Counted from the first letter of the stretch, positions 17,211-27,077 are shown. The stretch: 54,530 nt of DNA from a filamentous cyanobacterium CCT1 (GCA_003017855.1 PYER01000009.1:1-54530); one strand, 5' to 3'. Translations and numbers: made by a program. The notes: a model not told the origin generated them from the sequence alone.

Positions 17211-18318
17211 AACCTTTGGCTCCTAAAACATCTAAATATTTGCGAGTTGCCATTTCTAGCCCAAATTGCTCAAGCCAACTCGACTCAATCAACTTTTGCT
17301 CACCCGCCAAAACTTCTAGAATTGAATTGGCAAGGGCATTGCTATCACCCACTGGAGTCAGATAGCCATATTTCCCACCCGCTAAAATCTCCGAAGGACC
17401 ACTCTCACAGTCAGTCGAAACCACGGGAACCCCCAACGCCATTGCTTCAATTAAAACAGTGGGCAACCCTTCCCAAGCGGAGGATAGAACGAAGACAGAC
17501 GATCGCGCCATGTAGGCATAGGGATTTTGGGCATATCCTGGCATATCCACATCGTCTTGAAGTCCCAGGTCTTGAATTAAGGTTTCTAACTGGGGGCGAT
17601 CGGGGCCCCATCCAAGAATGACCAGGCGACAGGGGCGGTTACGACGAACCTTAGCAAATGCACGGATCAAATTTGGGAAATCTTTTTGCCCTTCCAACTT
17701 CCCGACTCCGAGAAGTACAGGAATCTCTTTATCCTGAAACCAGGGATGTTCTAGAGGTTCTTGTGCACTGGCAAATATATCGGGAGTAATAACTGGGTTG
17801 TAGATGGTTTGAATCCGCTCTGGGGATAATGATGCAGTATAGGCTAGATCCCTAGCTACTCCCTGGGAAACCGCAACAATTCCATCTGCGCAGGGATAGA
17901 GCACCCGTGCCAGCAGTGGCGCGATACGGGCTTTAAACTTGCCGCCCTGACGACTAGTTTTCGAGAGCTGGTTGTGTTCGGCGACGATGATGCGGGTGGA
18001 AACACCAGGAATTCGTCCGGCGAGCAACGCCATTTCATTTAAGTAGTGATCAGCGGCCAGGAGGGCTAGTGGACGTTCTTGATGCAGGTATTGAACCAAT
18101 CCGGGCAAACTCAGGGACAGCTTCGGCTGCTTCAGATCGATGATGCGGGTCTCAGGTGGCATTCGCCACAGGTGTGGGCTTTCACCACGGTTGAGTACCA
18201 GGTCGATATTCAAGCCTCGCTCGACAAAGCCATGGGCCAGGTGTGCGGTAATACGCTCAATCCCTCCTCCCCCAAAGGAACCAATGAATAAGGCAATATG
18301 TGGACTGTTTGAAGACAT
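17170..18318 (-). CDS. GT4 family glycosyltransferase (first gene of minus-strand train)
   Basis: A 382-residue GT-B enzyme starting MSSNSPHIALFIGSFGGGG at ATG 18318, with GFVERGLNIDLVLNRGESP in the acceptor half. The donor half has VLLGVGKLEGQKDFPNLIRA and SSAWEGLPTVLIEAMALG (E-x7-E). It is the first gene leftward from the divergent region at 18.3-18.7 kb and is the paralogue of the next gene downstream. Base composition is richer in GC than the genes further left. Confidence 0.88.
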   Translation of the reverse strand: MSSNSPHIALFIGSFGGGGIERITAHLAHGFVERGLNIDLVLNRGESPHLWRMPPETRIIDLKQPKLSLSLPGLVQYLHQERPLALLAADHYLNEMALLAGRIPGVSTRIIVAEHNQLSKTSRQGGKFKARIAPLLARVLYPCADGIVAVSQGVARDLAYTASLSPERIQTIYNPVITPDIFASAQEPLEHPWFQDKEIPVLLGVGKLEGQKDFPNLIRAFAKVRRNRPCRLVILGWGPDRPQLETLIQDLGLQDDVDMPGYAQNPYAYMARSSVFVLSSAWEGLPTVLIEAMALGVPVVSTDCESGPSEILAGGKYGYLTPVGDSNALANSILEVLAGEQKLIESSWLEQFGLEMATRKYLDVLGAKGFAKDKATQSAFLS

Positions 18319-18743
18319 CGCCAATAATTTCCTAAAACCTTGCCACTTATTGCTCAGCTAAAGAATTACGTTAAAGGTTTCCCTGCAATGCATTCTTCGA
18401 GCTTGTGACGCACAAAGAATCCATCGTTCGGAGAAATTTTCCCGCAGTACCCACCTCAAGTCTAAATAGACAAAACGTGAGAAATTGCCTTAGACAGCTA
18501 ACCTAATGCACAGTTGAGTGCTCAGTACAAGCGTCAGTCAACCTTTTTTCAACTAGTACGATACTATCTTCTCAGGGTTTATCTGCAAATAGCCAAAAGG
18601 AGATTCACCAAGATTTCACAAAGGTGCCAAATCATACCCCTTTACTTAAAGATTGAGCATAATGTATTGTATACAGCTTTTCCTCTCACTGCTATTGCTA
18701 TGAAGATAAGGTTTCAGCATACCGCTGTTTAGGGCATAGACCT
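18319..18743. promoter_or_regulatory. Divergent intergenic region between the two polysaccharide gene trains
   Basis: About 425 bases separate GT4 genes transcribed in opposite directions, so both trains probably start here. No strong paired -35/-10 boxes are obvious. CATAATG and TATACA near 18658-18678 are possible plus-strand -10 elements. A 72-codon frame at 18514-18732 has no recognisable family and is not called as a gene. Confidence 0.45.
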
Positions 18744-19880
18744 ATGAACGATCTTCGCATTGCATGGCTTTTGCCTGTAGCCTGGTTCTACTGGCAACCC
18801 GCCCTAAGCAAATTCACTCGGCTGTTTCCCGATACGGTTATTTTCACGGGGCTGTTTCCTGGATTTTCAAAAGGTTTAGAAGGTACGTTGCACGTTGAGA
18901 TCGTTGGTAAGTTTCGCGTCATTGAGGTAAATCGTGACGATAGTAGCTATGGGGACAACTTTACCTATCTTTCCCCAGCTATTGTTGGTCATTTACTCGC
19001 ATATAGACCGCAGGTCATCTTCACCAGTTCCTTTGGCGTCTGGTCTATTTTGGCTTTGGCTCTCAAGGTGGTGATGGGATGGCGTGTGGTGATTGCCTAT
19101 GAAGGAAGTTCTCCTGGTGTCGATTATCGCCATTCCGCTTTGCGATTGTTTGTGCGCCGGTTGATGGTACGGCTATCTGACGCTTGCATTACTAACAGTC
19201 AGGCGGGGAAAGATTATCTCGTCAATATTCTCTATGCCAAGCCAGATTGGGTGTTTTTGCAGCCCTATGAGATTCCTGATGAGCAAACCTTGCCGGGTTC
19301 AGGAGAAATTGGCGATCGCCTTTCCACGCTGCAACGCCCCATCTTTTTATTCGTCGGTCACCTCATTCCAAGAAAAGGGTTACCCTTACTGCTCCAAGCC
19401 TGTGCTATTTTGCGGCAACGTGGTTATGACCAGTACACACTGCTAGTGGTGGGTGATGGCTCGCAAAAGGAAGAGCTTCAGGCGTTTTGCGCAGAGCAAA
19501 ATTTGAGCGATCGTATTCAATGGGCTGGACGAGTTAGCTATGACGAAATCGGCAGCTATTTCAAACAATCCGATGTGTTTGTTTTCCCAACACTAGAAGA
19601 TACCTGGGGAGTTGTTACCCTGGAAGCTATGCTGTTGGGCAAGCCCGTTTTATGTTCCAAGGGAGCAGGAACTTCCGAGTTAGTTGTTTCTGGGAAAAAT
19701 GGCTTTGTGTTTCCTCCCGACGACGCGAACGCGCTAGCCGATTTAATGCAGAAGTTTTTAGATTACCCCGAGATGATTCCAGCTATGGGGGCACAATCGC
19801 AACAAATCATGGCTCAATATACCCCTGAAGCTGCGGCAGAGTGTTTATCCCAGGTCACTAAGCTGGTGATGCAGCAATGA
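18744..19880 (+). CDS. GT4 family glycosyltransferase
   Basis: A 378-residue GT-B glycosyltransferase and first gene of the plus-strand train. The donor domain carries IFLFVGHLIPRKGLPLLLQA, LLVVGDGSQKEELQAF and VFPTLEDTWGVVTLEAMLLG (E-x7-E, with the glutamate at E-D-T-W). The start MNDLRIAWLLPVAWFYWQPA has only a weak ribosome binding site. Donor sugar unknown. The next gene begins 43 bases after. Confidence 0.87.
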   Translation: MNDLRIAWLLPVAWFYWQPALSKFTRLFPDTVIFTGLFPGFSKGLEGTLHVEIVGKFRVIEVNRDDSSYGDNFTYLSPAIVGHLLAYRPQVIFTSSFGVWSILALALKVVMGWRVVIAYEGSSPGVDYRHSALRLFVRRLMVRLSDACITNSQAGKDYLVNILYAKPDWVFLQPYEIPDEQTLPGSGEIGDRLSTLQRPIFLFVGHLIPRKGLPLLLQACAILRQRGYDQYTLLVVGDGSQKEELQAFCAEQNLSDRIQWAGRVSYDEIGSYFKQSDVFVFPTLEDTWGVVTLEAMLLGKPVLCSKGAGTSELVVSGKNGFVFPPDDANALADLMQKFLDYPEMIPAMGAQSQQIMAQYTPEAAAECLSQVTKLVMQQ

Positions 19881-19923
19881 ACCCTGATCATATGTCTGAT
19901 CCATCAAAGCTCGAGCAACGCCC

Positions 19924-21084
19924 ATGACACCACCCAAGCTTGCCATCCTGACCCATGACATTAGTGGGGGAACCTTCACAAACCTCTGTACGGCTCTAGT
20001 TCGTGGTTTCCAGGAACTTGGGGCCGAGTGCCAGTTGGTGGTGCTCGATGCCAGCGACGAGGAATTAGCCAGGTACCCGGACATTCCCATCGTCACACTG
20101 AAGGTAAAGCGCACTGCCCTTTCCCTGGGTGCTACTGTAGGCTACTTACGGCACTATCAACCGGATGTGCTGTTTCCCATGCCCTGGTATTTCAATATTG
20201 TGGCCGTTTTAGCTCGGTTCCTGGCAGGGGTTCCCACAAAGGTAATTCTGGGGGAACACAACATCATTAGCCTGGAAGCAGGGGTTGAGCACCGCAGTAA
20301 ACCGCACTTGCGGTTCCTGCCTTTGGTAATGCGCTATGTCTATCCTTACAGCGACGGTCTCATTGGGGTTTCTGGAGATACCCTTGTGGATCTGGTGGAG
20401 ACGTTGAATATTTCCGCCAACATCCCCATGCGGGTAGTGCTCAATCCTATTAATCGCGATCGCGTTCAACAATTGGCCCAGGAACCCATTGACCATCCCT
20501 GGTTCCAGAGCCATGACCGACCTGTAATCGTGACCGCTGCACGGCTAGCCAAGCAGAAGCAACTCGATGGCTTGCTGCGAGCGTTTGCCCAGATCAAGCA
20601 GCAAATACCCGTAAGGTTACTCATTTTGGGAGAAGGTCCACTGCGAGCTGAGTTGGAACAGAACTGTCAAGATTTAGGTATTGAGGATGCGGTGTGGATG
20701 CCCGGGTACGACACCAATCCTTACCGATATATGGCAGCGGCAGATGTTTTTGTGCTGGCATCGGCCTGGGAAGGATGCCCGATCGCCCTGCAAGAAGCTA
20801 TGGCCTGCGGTGCAGCGGTAGTTGTTACCGATGCACCGGGGGGAATGAAGGACATCATTGAATACGGTAAACATGGATTACTGGTCCCCACAGGCAACCC
20901 AGATGCCCTAGCGGAGGAACTGTTGAAAATTCTAGCGGATCCTGAGTTAAAGCAGCATTATCAGGAACAGGCGCGGTTGCGATCGCTGGATTTTCACTAC
21001 CGTAATACCAGTCAGCAGTACCTTGATTTTGGTTGTTCTGTGATGGCATCTTCCATGAAAACCAAGGAGGCAATTACCCCATGA
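19924..21084 (+). CDS. GT4 family glycosyltransferase
   Basis: A 386-residue GT-B enzyme opening PKLAILTHDISGGTFTNLCT, with the acceptor loop and GEHNIISLEAG in the first half. The donor half has VIVTAARLAKQKQLDGLLRA, LLILGEGPLRAELEQ and ASAWEGCPIALQEAMACG (E-x7-E). Its architecture and the HPWF motif (EPIDHPWFQ) resemble the two minus-strand GT4 genes, so all three share an ancestor. Its stop overlaps the start of the next gene (ATGA), a sign of coupling. Confidence 0.88.
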   Translation: MTPPKLAILTHDISGGTFTNLCTALVRGFQELGAECQLVVLDASDEELARYPDIPIVTLKVKRTALSLGATVGYLRHYQPDVLFPMPWYFNIVAVLARFLAGVPTKVILGEHNIISLEAGVEHRSKPHLRFLPLVMRYVYPYSDGLIGVSGDTLVDLVETLNISANIPMRVVLNPINRDRVQQLAQEPIDHPWFQSHDRPVIVTAARLAKQKQLDGLLRAFAQIKQQIPVRLLILGEGPLRAELEQNCQDLGIEDAVWMPGYDTNPYRYMAAADVFVLASAWEGCPIALQEAMACGAAVVVTDAPGGMKDIIEYGKHGLLVPTGNPDALAEELLKILADPELKQHYQEQARLRSLDFHYRNTSQQYLDFGCSVMASSMKTKEAITP

Positions 21085-22316
21085 AGGTTTTGATCTCTGC
21101 CTATGCCTGCGAACCGGGACGAGGTACGGAGTTGGGAGTAGGGTGGAACACTGTACGAGAAGTGGCGCGTTACCACGACGTGTGGGTTTTAACCCGCCCC
21201 GATGATGGTCGAGAAGCGATCGAAGCTGAGCTAACGCGCGATCCAGTTCCAAACCTGCAATTCGTTTACTTTACCTTACCCCTTTGGGGGGGAGGCTGGA
21301 AGTGGGGACAAGGAGCTTTTCAAATCCACTACTACCTTTGGCAAGTTCAAGCCTACTTTGTAGCCCGCAAGCTCCATCGAGAAATAGGCTTTGATATCGC
21401 CCACCACGTTACTTTTGTCAAATATTCGACTCCAAGTTTTCTATCCCTTTTGCCAGTCCCCTTCATTTTGGGTCCCGTTGGCGGTGGCGAAATGGCTCCC
21501 AAACCATTCTGGAAAGATTTTAGCCGCAAGGCAAAGCTCTACGAAATTTTGCGGAATGTCATGCGTTGGGTGGGTGAGATTGATCCCTTTACCCGCATGA
21601 CCGTGCGCCGGAGTACCTTGGTCTGGGCTACGACGGACGACACAGCAAAGTGCTTGGTGGCCATAGGTGGCAAAAATGTACAGCTGCTTTCCCAGGTCGG
21701 GCTACTGCCAGAGGAAGTGGAGCAGTTAGCCCAGTTTTCTCCCTCCACCCCAGTGCCGTTGCGTTTTATTAGCATCGGGCGTTTGCTGCATTGGAAAGGC
21801 TTTCACCTTGGGTTGCACGCGTTTGCCAAGGCGGAACTTCCTCCAGAGGCCGAATACTGGATTGTAGGCAAAGGGCCGGAAGCCGAATCCCTGCAAAGGT
21901 TGGCAACAGAACTGTGCATTGTCAGTCAGGTTAAGTTCCTCGATGAAATGCCCCGTACTGACTTAATACAGAAGTTGGGAACTTGTCTGGCCCTGGTTCA
22001 TCCTAGCCTTCACGATTCAGGAGCGTTTGTGTGTCTGGAGGCAATGGCAGCCGGGCGTCCGGTGATTTGTCTGGATTTGGGAGGGCCAGCAGTGCAGGTA
22101 ATTGAGGAGACGGGCTTTAAGATTCCAGCCCAGAACCCAGAGCAGGCGATCGCCGGTATGGCGCAGGCGATGAAACGGCTGGCTACCGAACCCGAACTGC
22201 GGGTACAGCTGGGAATGGCAGGACAGGAGCGGGTTTATCAATCCTTCAACTGGGCAACAAAAGGGCAGTTTTTATCGACCGTTTATGAAAAACTTTGGTT
22301 GCAGCAGGACAAATAA
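21081..22316 (+). CDS. GT4 family glycosyltransferase
   Basis: A 411-residue enzyme beginning MKVLISAYACEPGRGTELGV at ATG 21081, a hallmark opening of a GT4 subgroup common in exopolysaccharide loci. LGPVGGGEMAPK is the conserved acceptor motif. The donor domain has RFISIGRLLHWKGFHLGLHA and HPSLHDSGAFVCLEAMAAG, where the first glutamate of E-x7-E is replaced by aspartate as is usual in this subgroup. An upstream in-frame methionine at 21033 lies inside the previous gene and is rejected in favour of the ATGA-coupled start. The next gene starts directly after the stop. Confidence 0.88.
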   Translation: MKVLISAYACEPGRGTELGVGWNTVREVARYHDVWVLTRPDDGREAIEAELTRDPVPNLQFVYFTLPLWGGGWKWGQGAFQIHYYLWQVQAYFVARKLHREIGFDIAHHVTFVKYSTPSFLSLLPVPFILGPVGGGEMAPKPFWKDFSRKAKLYEILRNVMRWVGEIDPFTRMTVRRSTLVWATTDDTAKCLVAIGGKNVQLLSQVGLLPEEVEQLAQFSPSTPVPLRFISIGRLLHWKGFHLGLHAFAKAELPPEAEYWIVGKGPEAESLQRLATELCIVSQVKFLDEMPRTDLIQKLGTCLALVHPSLHDSGAFVCLEAMAAGRPVICLDLGGPAVQVIEETGFKIPAQNPEQAIAGMAQAMKRLATEPELRVQLGMAGQERVYQSFNWATKGQFLSTVYEKLWLQQDK

Positions 22317-23477
22317 ATGAAAGTTTTAGCCGTTCACAACTATTACCAACAACCCGGTGGAGAAGAACAGATTTTCAACACCGAAGCGACTCTACTACAG
22401 TCCTATGGCCATGAGGTTATACGCTATACCCTCACCAACGATCAGATCAACGGGATGAACCCCTTGGTGCTGGCGAAAAATACCCTCTGGAACAGTTCCG
22501 TGTATCAGGAGTTGCGATCGCTCGCTCGTCAAGAAAAACCTGATATAGCTCACTTCCACAATACTTTTCCACTCATTTCTCCGGCAGCCTACTATGCCCT
22601 TAAGGAAGAGGGTATACCCGTTGTGCAAACCCTACACAACTATCGTCTGCTCTGCCCTAATGCCTTGTTTTTCCGGAATGGCAAGATCTGCGAAGACTGC
22701 CTCGGTAAATCATTACCCTTACCAGGGGTTGTTCACGGTTGTTATCGAGAGAGTCGCAGTGCCAGCGCTATGGTGGCATCCACTGTCAGCTTTCACACCT
22801 GGCTGAATACCTGGAATAAGGCGGTTGATCGGTTCATTGTCTACAGCCAATTTGCCATGGATAAGTTTGTTCAGGGGGGCTTGCCGGCAGAAAAGCTCGT
22901 CTTTAAAACTAACTTTCTTCACCCCGATCCTGGAATTGGTCAGGGAAAAGGGGGCTACGGCCTGTTTGTCGGACGCTTGTCGGTCGAAAAAGGGCTTGGG
23001 GTGATGCTGGATGCGTGGCGGCAGTTAGATGGTAAGATACCACTCAAAATTCTGGGTGATGGCCCAATGTCAGACTTGGTGGTTGAGGCCATGCAGACAA
23101 TGCCTGAGATTGAATGGCTGGGGCGCAGACCGCTAGAAGAGGTCTATGAAGTGGTTGGCAATGCCGCTTTTCTGGTCTTTCCTTCAGAGTGGTATGAAAC
23201 CTTTGGACGGGTCGCGATTGAAGCCTTTGCCAAGGGTACACCTGTAGTTGCGTCAAATATTGGGGCGATCGCTGAACTCGTAGACCATGAACGCACTGGA
23301 CTCCTTTTTCGACCTGGCGACTCTACCGACTTAGCAACCCAAATCCATTGGTTGTTGGCCCATCCCGAAAAGCTACGTCAAATGCGGCAGGGTGCTCGCG
23401 CTGAATTCGAGGCAAAGTATACGGCTGGTAAAAATTGCAAGCGGCTTATGGAAATTTATCAAACTGTACTCACCTAA
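22317..23477 (+). CDS. GT4 family glycosyltransferase
   Basis: A 386-residue enzyme starting MKVLAVHNYYQQPGGEEQIF, the signature of a GT4 subgroup of capsule transferases. HFHNTFPLISPAAYYALKE and QTLHNYRLLCPNALFFRNG follow, with a cysteine-containing ICEDCLGK segment. The donor half shows LFVGRLSVEKGLGVMLDAW, ILGDGPMSDLV and PSEWYETFGRVAIEAFAKG (E-x7-E). Its ATG immediately follows the TAA of the upstream gene, so the pair is coupled. Confidence 0.89.
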   Translation: MKVLAVHNYYQQPGGEEQIFNTEATLLQSYGHEVIRYTLTNDQINGMNPLVLAKNTLWNSSVYQELRSLARQEKPDIAHFHNTFPLISPAAYYALKEEGIPVVQTLHNYRLLCPNALFFRNGKICEDCLGKSLPLPGVVHGCYRESRSASAMVASTVSFHTWLNTWNKAVDRFIVYSQFAMDKFVQGGLPAEKLVFKTNFLHPDPGIGQGKGGYGLFVGRLSVEKGLGVMLDAWRQLDGKIPLKILGDGPMSDLVVEAMQTMPEIEWLGRRPLEEVYEVVGNAAFLVFPSEWYETFGRVAIEAFAKGTPVVASNIGAIAELVDHERTGLLFRPGDSTDLATQIHWLLAHPEKLRQMRQGARAEFEAKYTAGKNCKRLMEIYQTVLT

Positions 23478-23576
23478 TCATTGAAACAAAGCAGCTAAGA
23501 GAGTTAATTAGTGCACAGTGTATGTATTCCTAATGTTGTTCCGAATTTTGTTTTGATCGTACCCCTCATCAGAATT

Positions 23577-24629
23577 ATGCGTATTAATTACTTGTACCCA
23601 CTTTACCACCTACGTCCCAATAATCTCCTACCCCTCTATCATTTGGGGATCCGAGTAATTAATAAACTCTTAAGCCTTCCCTCCGATATAGCCGCCAAGA
23701 TTCACAGTACTGATTGGGTTGAGCAATCAATCCTTTTACCCCAATATCAGCAGTACTTAACTCACTATCAAAACCACCTACCAAAACTTGATACGAGCGA
23801 TCTCACTATTGCTGAACAAATTGAGCAGGAGGGAGTTTCTATTACCTCTTTAGAGGCATTAGCGATTCCACAGACTGAACTACTCCTGGAAGCGGCTCAA
23901 CAGATTATGACTGAACTTGCCCAACGATCTCGCTCACCAAGTCACGCTCATAAACACACTTTAATGGCAACCGCCAATCAATTGATGGCGCATCCGGAAA
24001 TCTTTTTTTGGGGTTTGTCAGAACGAATTCTTAAAATTGTGGAATACTATCTAGGGCTACCGGTTGCTTATGACGGCTTGGCCTTTTACTACAGTGTGGC
24101 GGATGGCAGAAACGCCGGACCTCGAATATGGCACCGCGACAAGGAAGATTGGAAGATGGTCAAGGTCGCTGTTTATCTAAACGATGTGGATGAGCTTGGT
24201 GGCCCTTTCCAGTCCGTCAAATCTACCGTAAATACCTGGTTAATTGAAACACTTCCTAAGTACAGAGGGCTAACACACACAGAATTACAACAGTTGTTCG
24301 ATGCAGATTCAGGAAAGGCAGATTCCTGCCATTGGCTAAATTCCTGTGTTGGCAAGGCTGGAACGGTAATTTTTACCGATACTGCCCGATTTTACCATCG
24401 CGGTAAGCCACCTATTAAGACTGATCGCTCGGCAATTTTTTTCCACTACTTCAGCCAGCGTCCTAAAAACCCCTTTTTCTGTGAGCGATCGCTCCTCTCG
24501 CGCAAACAAACTGCTGATCTTACCAATCAGCTCCCACCTAATCTTCAAAATCACCTCCTCTGGAGAAATTGCTATCCAGGAATTGGGCGCTATATTCCTA
24601 AGAACTACATGCGGGTTGACAATTGGTAA
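23577..24629 (+). CDS. Phytanoyl-CoA dioxygenase-like 2OG-Fe(II) oxygenase
   Basis: A 350-residue protein with the PhyH-type iron-binding fold. PRIWHRDKEDWKMVKVAVYL gives the proximal H-x-D; AGTVIFTDTARFYHRGKPP supplies the distal histidine, and TDRSAIFFHYFS the co-substrate arginine. The N-terminal third is family-specific and lacks known motifs. ATG 23577 is preferred over GTG 23511, whose extra 22 residues are unlike the rest. It is the second iron/2OG oxygenase of the locus, following four GT4 genes. Family members hydroxylate small molecules; the substrate here could be a sugar, lipid or peptide. Confidence 0.8.
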   Translation: MRINYLYPLYHLRPNNLLPLYHLGIRVINKLLSLPSDIAAKIHSTDWVEQSILLPQYQQYLTHYQNHLPKLDTSDLTIAEQIEQEGVSITSLEALAIPQTELLLEAAQQIMTELAQRSRSPSHAHKHTLMATANQLMAHPEIFFWGLSERILKIVEYYLGLPVAYDGLAFYYSVADGRNAGPRIWHRDKEDWKMVKVAVYLNDVDELGGPFQSVKSTVNTWLIETLPKYRGLTHTELQQLFDADSGKADSCHWLNSCVGKAGTVIFTDTARFYHRGKPPIKTDRSAIFFHYFSQRPKNPFFCERSLLSRKQTADLTNQLPPNLQNHLLWRNCYPGIGRYIPKNYMRVDNW

Positions 24630-24749
24630 ATCTTTAAATTTGCTCTGTTATAGCCCCATAAGCTTTCAGGAAAAAACAGAAGCCGATTCAAACAGATTTA
24701 TATAATAATTTTCAATTTGTAGAATTCTATCCTACCTCGAAATAATACC

Positions 24750-27077
24750 ATGGAGTTTACTAGGGAAAAAACTTATATTACTAAGGGATCTGCAATATGC
24801 TTGATGTTCTTCAATCATTTATATGCCTTCCACGATCGTCTTATAAACGGGAACTATTACATTCCTTGCCAGTTGTACTCACCCTCCTTTGTTGATTTAA
24901 TTCTCCCCACTGCCACCGCAACGGCAGCAAATCTCACAACCGCACGTGCAGGGGGCACTACCTACGACTTCATCGTCACTTACACAGACAACGTGGCGGT
25001 CAATACTTCGACCCTCGATAGTAGTGATGTGCAGGTCACTGGCCCCAATGAATTTAACCAATTTGCTAGTCTGGTGAGTGTCAATACCAGTGGCAATGGC
25101 ACACCTCGCACGGCGACCTATCGTATTACCGCACCGGGTAGTACCTGGGACACCACTGATAACGGCACCTACACCTTAGCCTTACAAAAGAATCAGGTGA
25201 GTGACAACAGCAACAACTTTATTGCAGCCAGCACCCTGGGTACTTTCTCGGTGGATCTTCCAGCTTTTCCACCCAGCACGAGCGAAAATATCGTCTTTCC
25301 CGCCGGTGCAGGGGTTCTCAATGTCAAGGACTTTGGAGCCAAGGGAGATGGCGTTACAGATGATACGGCAGCGATTCAGGCTGCTCTCAATGCTTACCCG
25401 AATGGCAAGCGAATCATTTACTTGCCTAATGGCACCTACTTGATTTCAAACACTTTAACTTGGCCGGCCGGCACTCCCGGAACAGGAAACGAATATAAGA
25501 ATACTATTCTACAAGGGCAGAGTGAGAACGGTGCAGTTATTAAATTGAATAATAACTCAGCAATTTTCTCAGATCAAAATAATCCAAAAGCGGTGATCTT
25601 TACAGGCCCTGCCCCAGCGCAGCGGTTTGGAAACTCGATCCGCAACCTAACAGTTGATACAGGAACGGGCAATCCAGGAGCAATTGGAGTTCAGTTTAAT
25701 GCTAGTAACCAAGGCTCGATGCGCCAAATTACGATCCGGTCAGGTGACGGGCAAGGCGTACATGGACTGGATATGAGCTTTGCTAATGAAATTGGTCCCT
25801 TATTAATTAAGGGAGTCACTGTTGATGGTTTTCAGTATGGCATTCGCACAGGTTTTTCGGTTAATAGCCAAACACTTGAGGACATAACGCTGCAAAATCA
25901 AAGCGTCTATGGTTTTTACAACACTGGACAAATTATCAATATTCGTGGTTTGACGAGCAACAATGATGTAACAGCAATTTACAATGCAGGCGGACGAGTA
26001 ACAGTGCTTGACTCAACCTTAAATGGCTTGGGTCAAGCATCAACTCAGCCTGCAATCAGAAGTGATTTCCCGCTGGATCTCGTTGTTCGAAACATTGCAA
26101 CTTCAGGATATGGTGCAGCAATTCAAAATGCAGGTACAACCATTGCAGGACCGGTAATCTTAGAATTTGTTTCAGGTGGTATTCAAAATTTATTTCAATC
26201 CCCTGGGCAAACTTTGAATTTGCCCATCAAAGAGACTCCCGATGTTCCCTGGGATGATCCAACTACGAATCCTTGGGCTAATGTCATTTCTTATGGAGCG
26301 ATTCCAAACGATGGTTTGGATGATACAGCCGCAATTCAAGCAGCGATAGACTCAGGTAAAACGACTGTTTATTTGCCAGTTGGCAACTATGATCTTCAAA
26401 ATACAGTGTTTGTTCGCAACAATACCCGCCGGATTATTGGAACTGAAGCTTACATTGAAATTAACAACACCGTGAATCCAGGCTTTAAAGTAATTGACGG
26501 GACAAACCCTGTTGTTGTTATAGAACGTATTCAAACGGGTTTTAATTCAACCCCAACTTTTGAGAATGCCTCCTCCCGTACGTTGGTAGTACGTGATAGT
26601 ACGAATGTCTCCGGCAATATGACAGGCTCAGGGGATGTTTTCCTTGAAAATGTTGTTTCTAATCCCTTACAAAACTGGACGTTTGATAAACAAAACGTAT
26701 GGGCACGCCAGTTTAACGTTGAGAATCAAGGCACCCACATTATCAATAATGGTGGCAACCTTTGGATTTTTGGATTGAAAACCGAGAGAGGAGGGACATT
26801 GATTGATACCAGAGATGGAGGAAAAACAGAACTATTAGGAGGCTTAGCCTACACTACAACGTCCGCTCCAAATGGGATGCAAGACAATCCTATGTTTATT
26901 AACCATGAGTCTTCTATCTCTATCACTCTGGGCGAAGTCAGTTTTCTGGATGACGATTTAGAGTACACAACCTACGTTAGGGAAACACGAGACGGAGTCA
27001 CACGCTATCTTTCTGGCGACAGTTTGACGTATTACGTGGGAGGCGGTAAGCACGTACCACTTTATGTAGGGTATTAG
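24750..27077 (+). CDS. Chimeric protein: acyltransferase-3 N-terminus fused to a pectate-lyase-3-like beta-helix protein
   Basis: A 775-residue open frame. Residues 1 to about 45 (ITKGSAICLMFFNHLYAFHD, NGNYYIP) look like the first membrane segment of an acyltransferase-3. From about residue 49 (VDLILPTATATAANLTT) sequence changes abruptly to a secreted, Asp/Thr-rich repeat module (YTDNVAVNTSTLDSSDVQVT) typical of cyanobacterial adhesin/cadherin-like proteins. Then come two parallel beta-helix domains, each opening with a pectate-lyase-3 motif: VLNVKDFGAKGDGVTDDTAA (about 190) and VISYGAIPNDGLDDTAAI (about 510). There is no signal peptide of its own, although the borrowed membrane segment might act as an anchor or signal. 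It was probably made by recombination between two genes. Such beta-helix proteins bind or cleave polysaccharide. Confidence 0.72.
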   Translation: MEFTREKTYITKGSAICLMFFNHLYAFHDRLINGNYYIPCQLYSPSFVDLILPTATATAANLTTARAGGTTYDFIVTYTDNVAVNTSTLDSSDVQVTGPNEFNQFASLVSVNTSGNGTPRTATYRITAPGSTWDTTDNGTYTLALQKNQVSDNSNNFIAASTLGTFSVDLPAFPPSTSENIVFPAGAGVLNVKDFGAKGDGVTDDTAAIQAALNAYPNGKRIIYLPNGTYLISNTLTWPAGTPGTGNEYKNTILQGQSENGAVIKLNNNSAIFSDQNNPKAVIFTGPAPAQRFGNSIRNLTVDTGTGNPGAIGVQFNASNQGSMRQITIRSGDGQGVHGLDMSFANEIGPLLIKGVTVDGFQYGIRTGFSVNSQTLEDITLQNQSVYGFYNTGQIINIRGLTSNNDVTAIYNAGGRVTVLDSTLNGLGQASTQPAIRSDFPLDLVVRNIATSGYGAAIQNAGTTIAGPVILEFVSGGIQNLFQSPGQTLNLPIKETPDVPWDDPTTNPWANVISYGAIPNDGLDDTAAIQAAIDSGKTTVYLPVGNYDLQNTVFVRNNTRRIIGTEAYIEINNTVNPGFKVIDGTNPVVVIERIQTGFNSTPTFENASSRTLVVRDSTNVSGNMTGSGDVFLENVVSNPLQNWTFDKQNVWARQFNVENQGTHIINNGGNLWIFGLKTERGGTLIDTRDGGKTELLGGLAYTTTSAPNGMQDNPMFINHESSISITLGEVSFLDDDLEYTTYVRETRDGVTRYLSGDSLTYYVGGGKHVPLYVGY

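Noticed and set aside
18514-18732. 72-codon open frame in the divergent region
   Set aside because: No ribosome binding site or recognisable family; lies in a likely promoter region.
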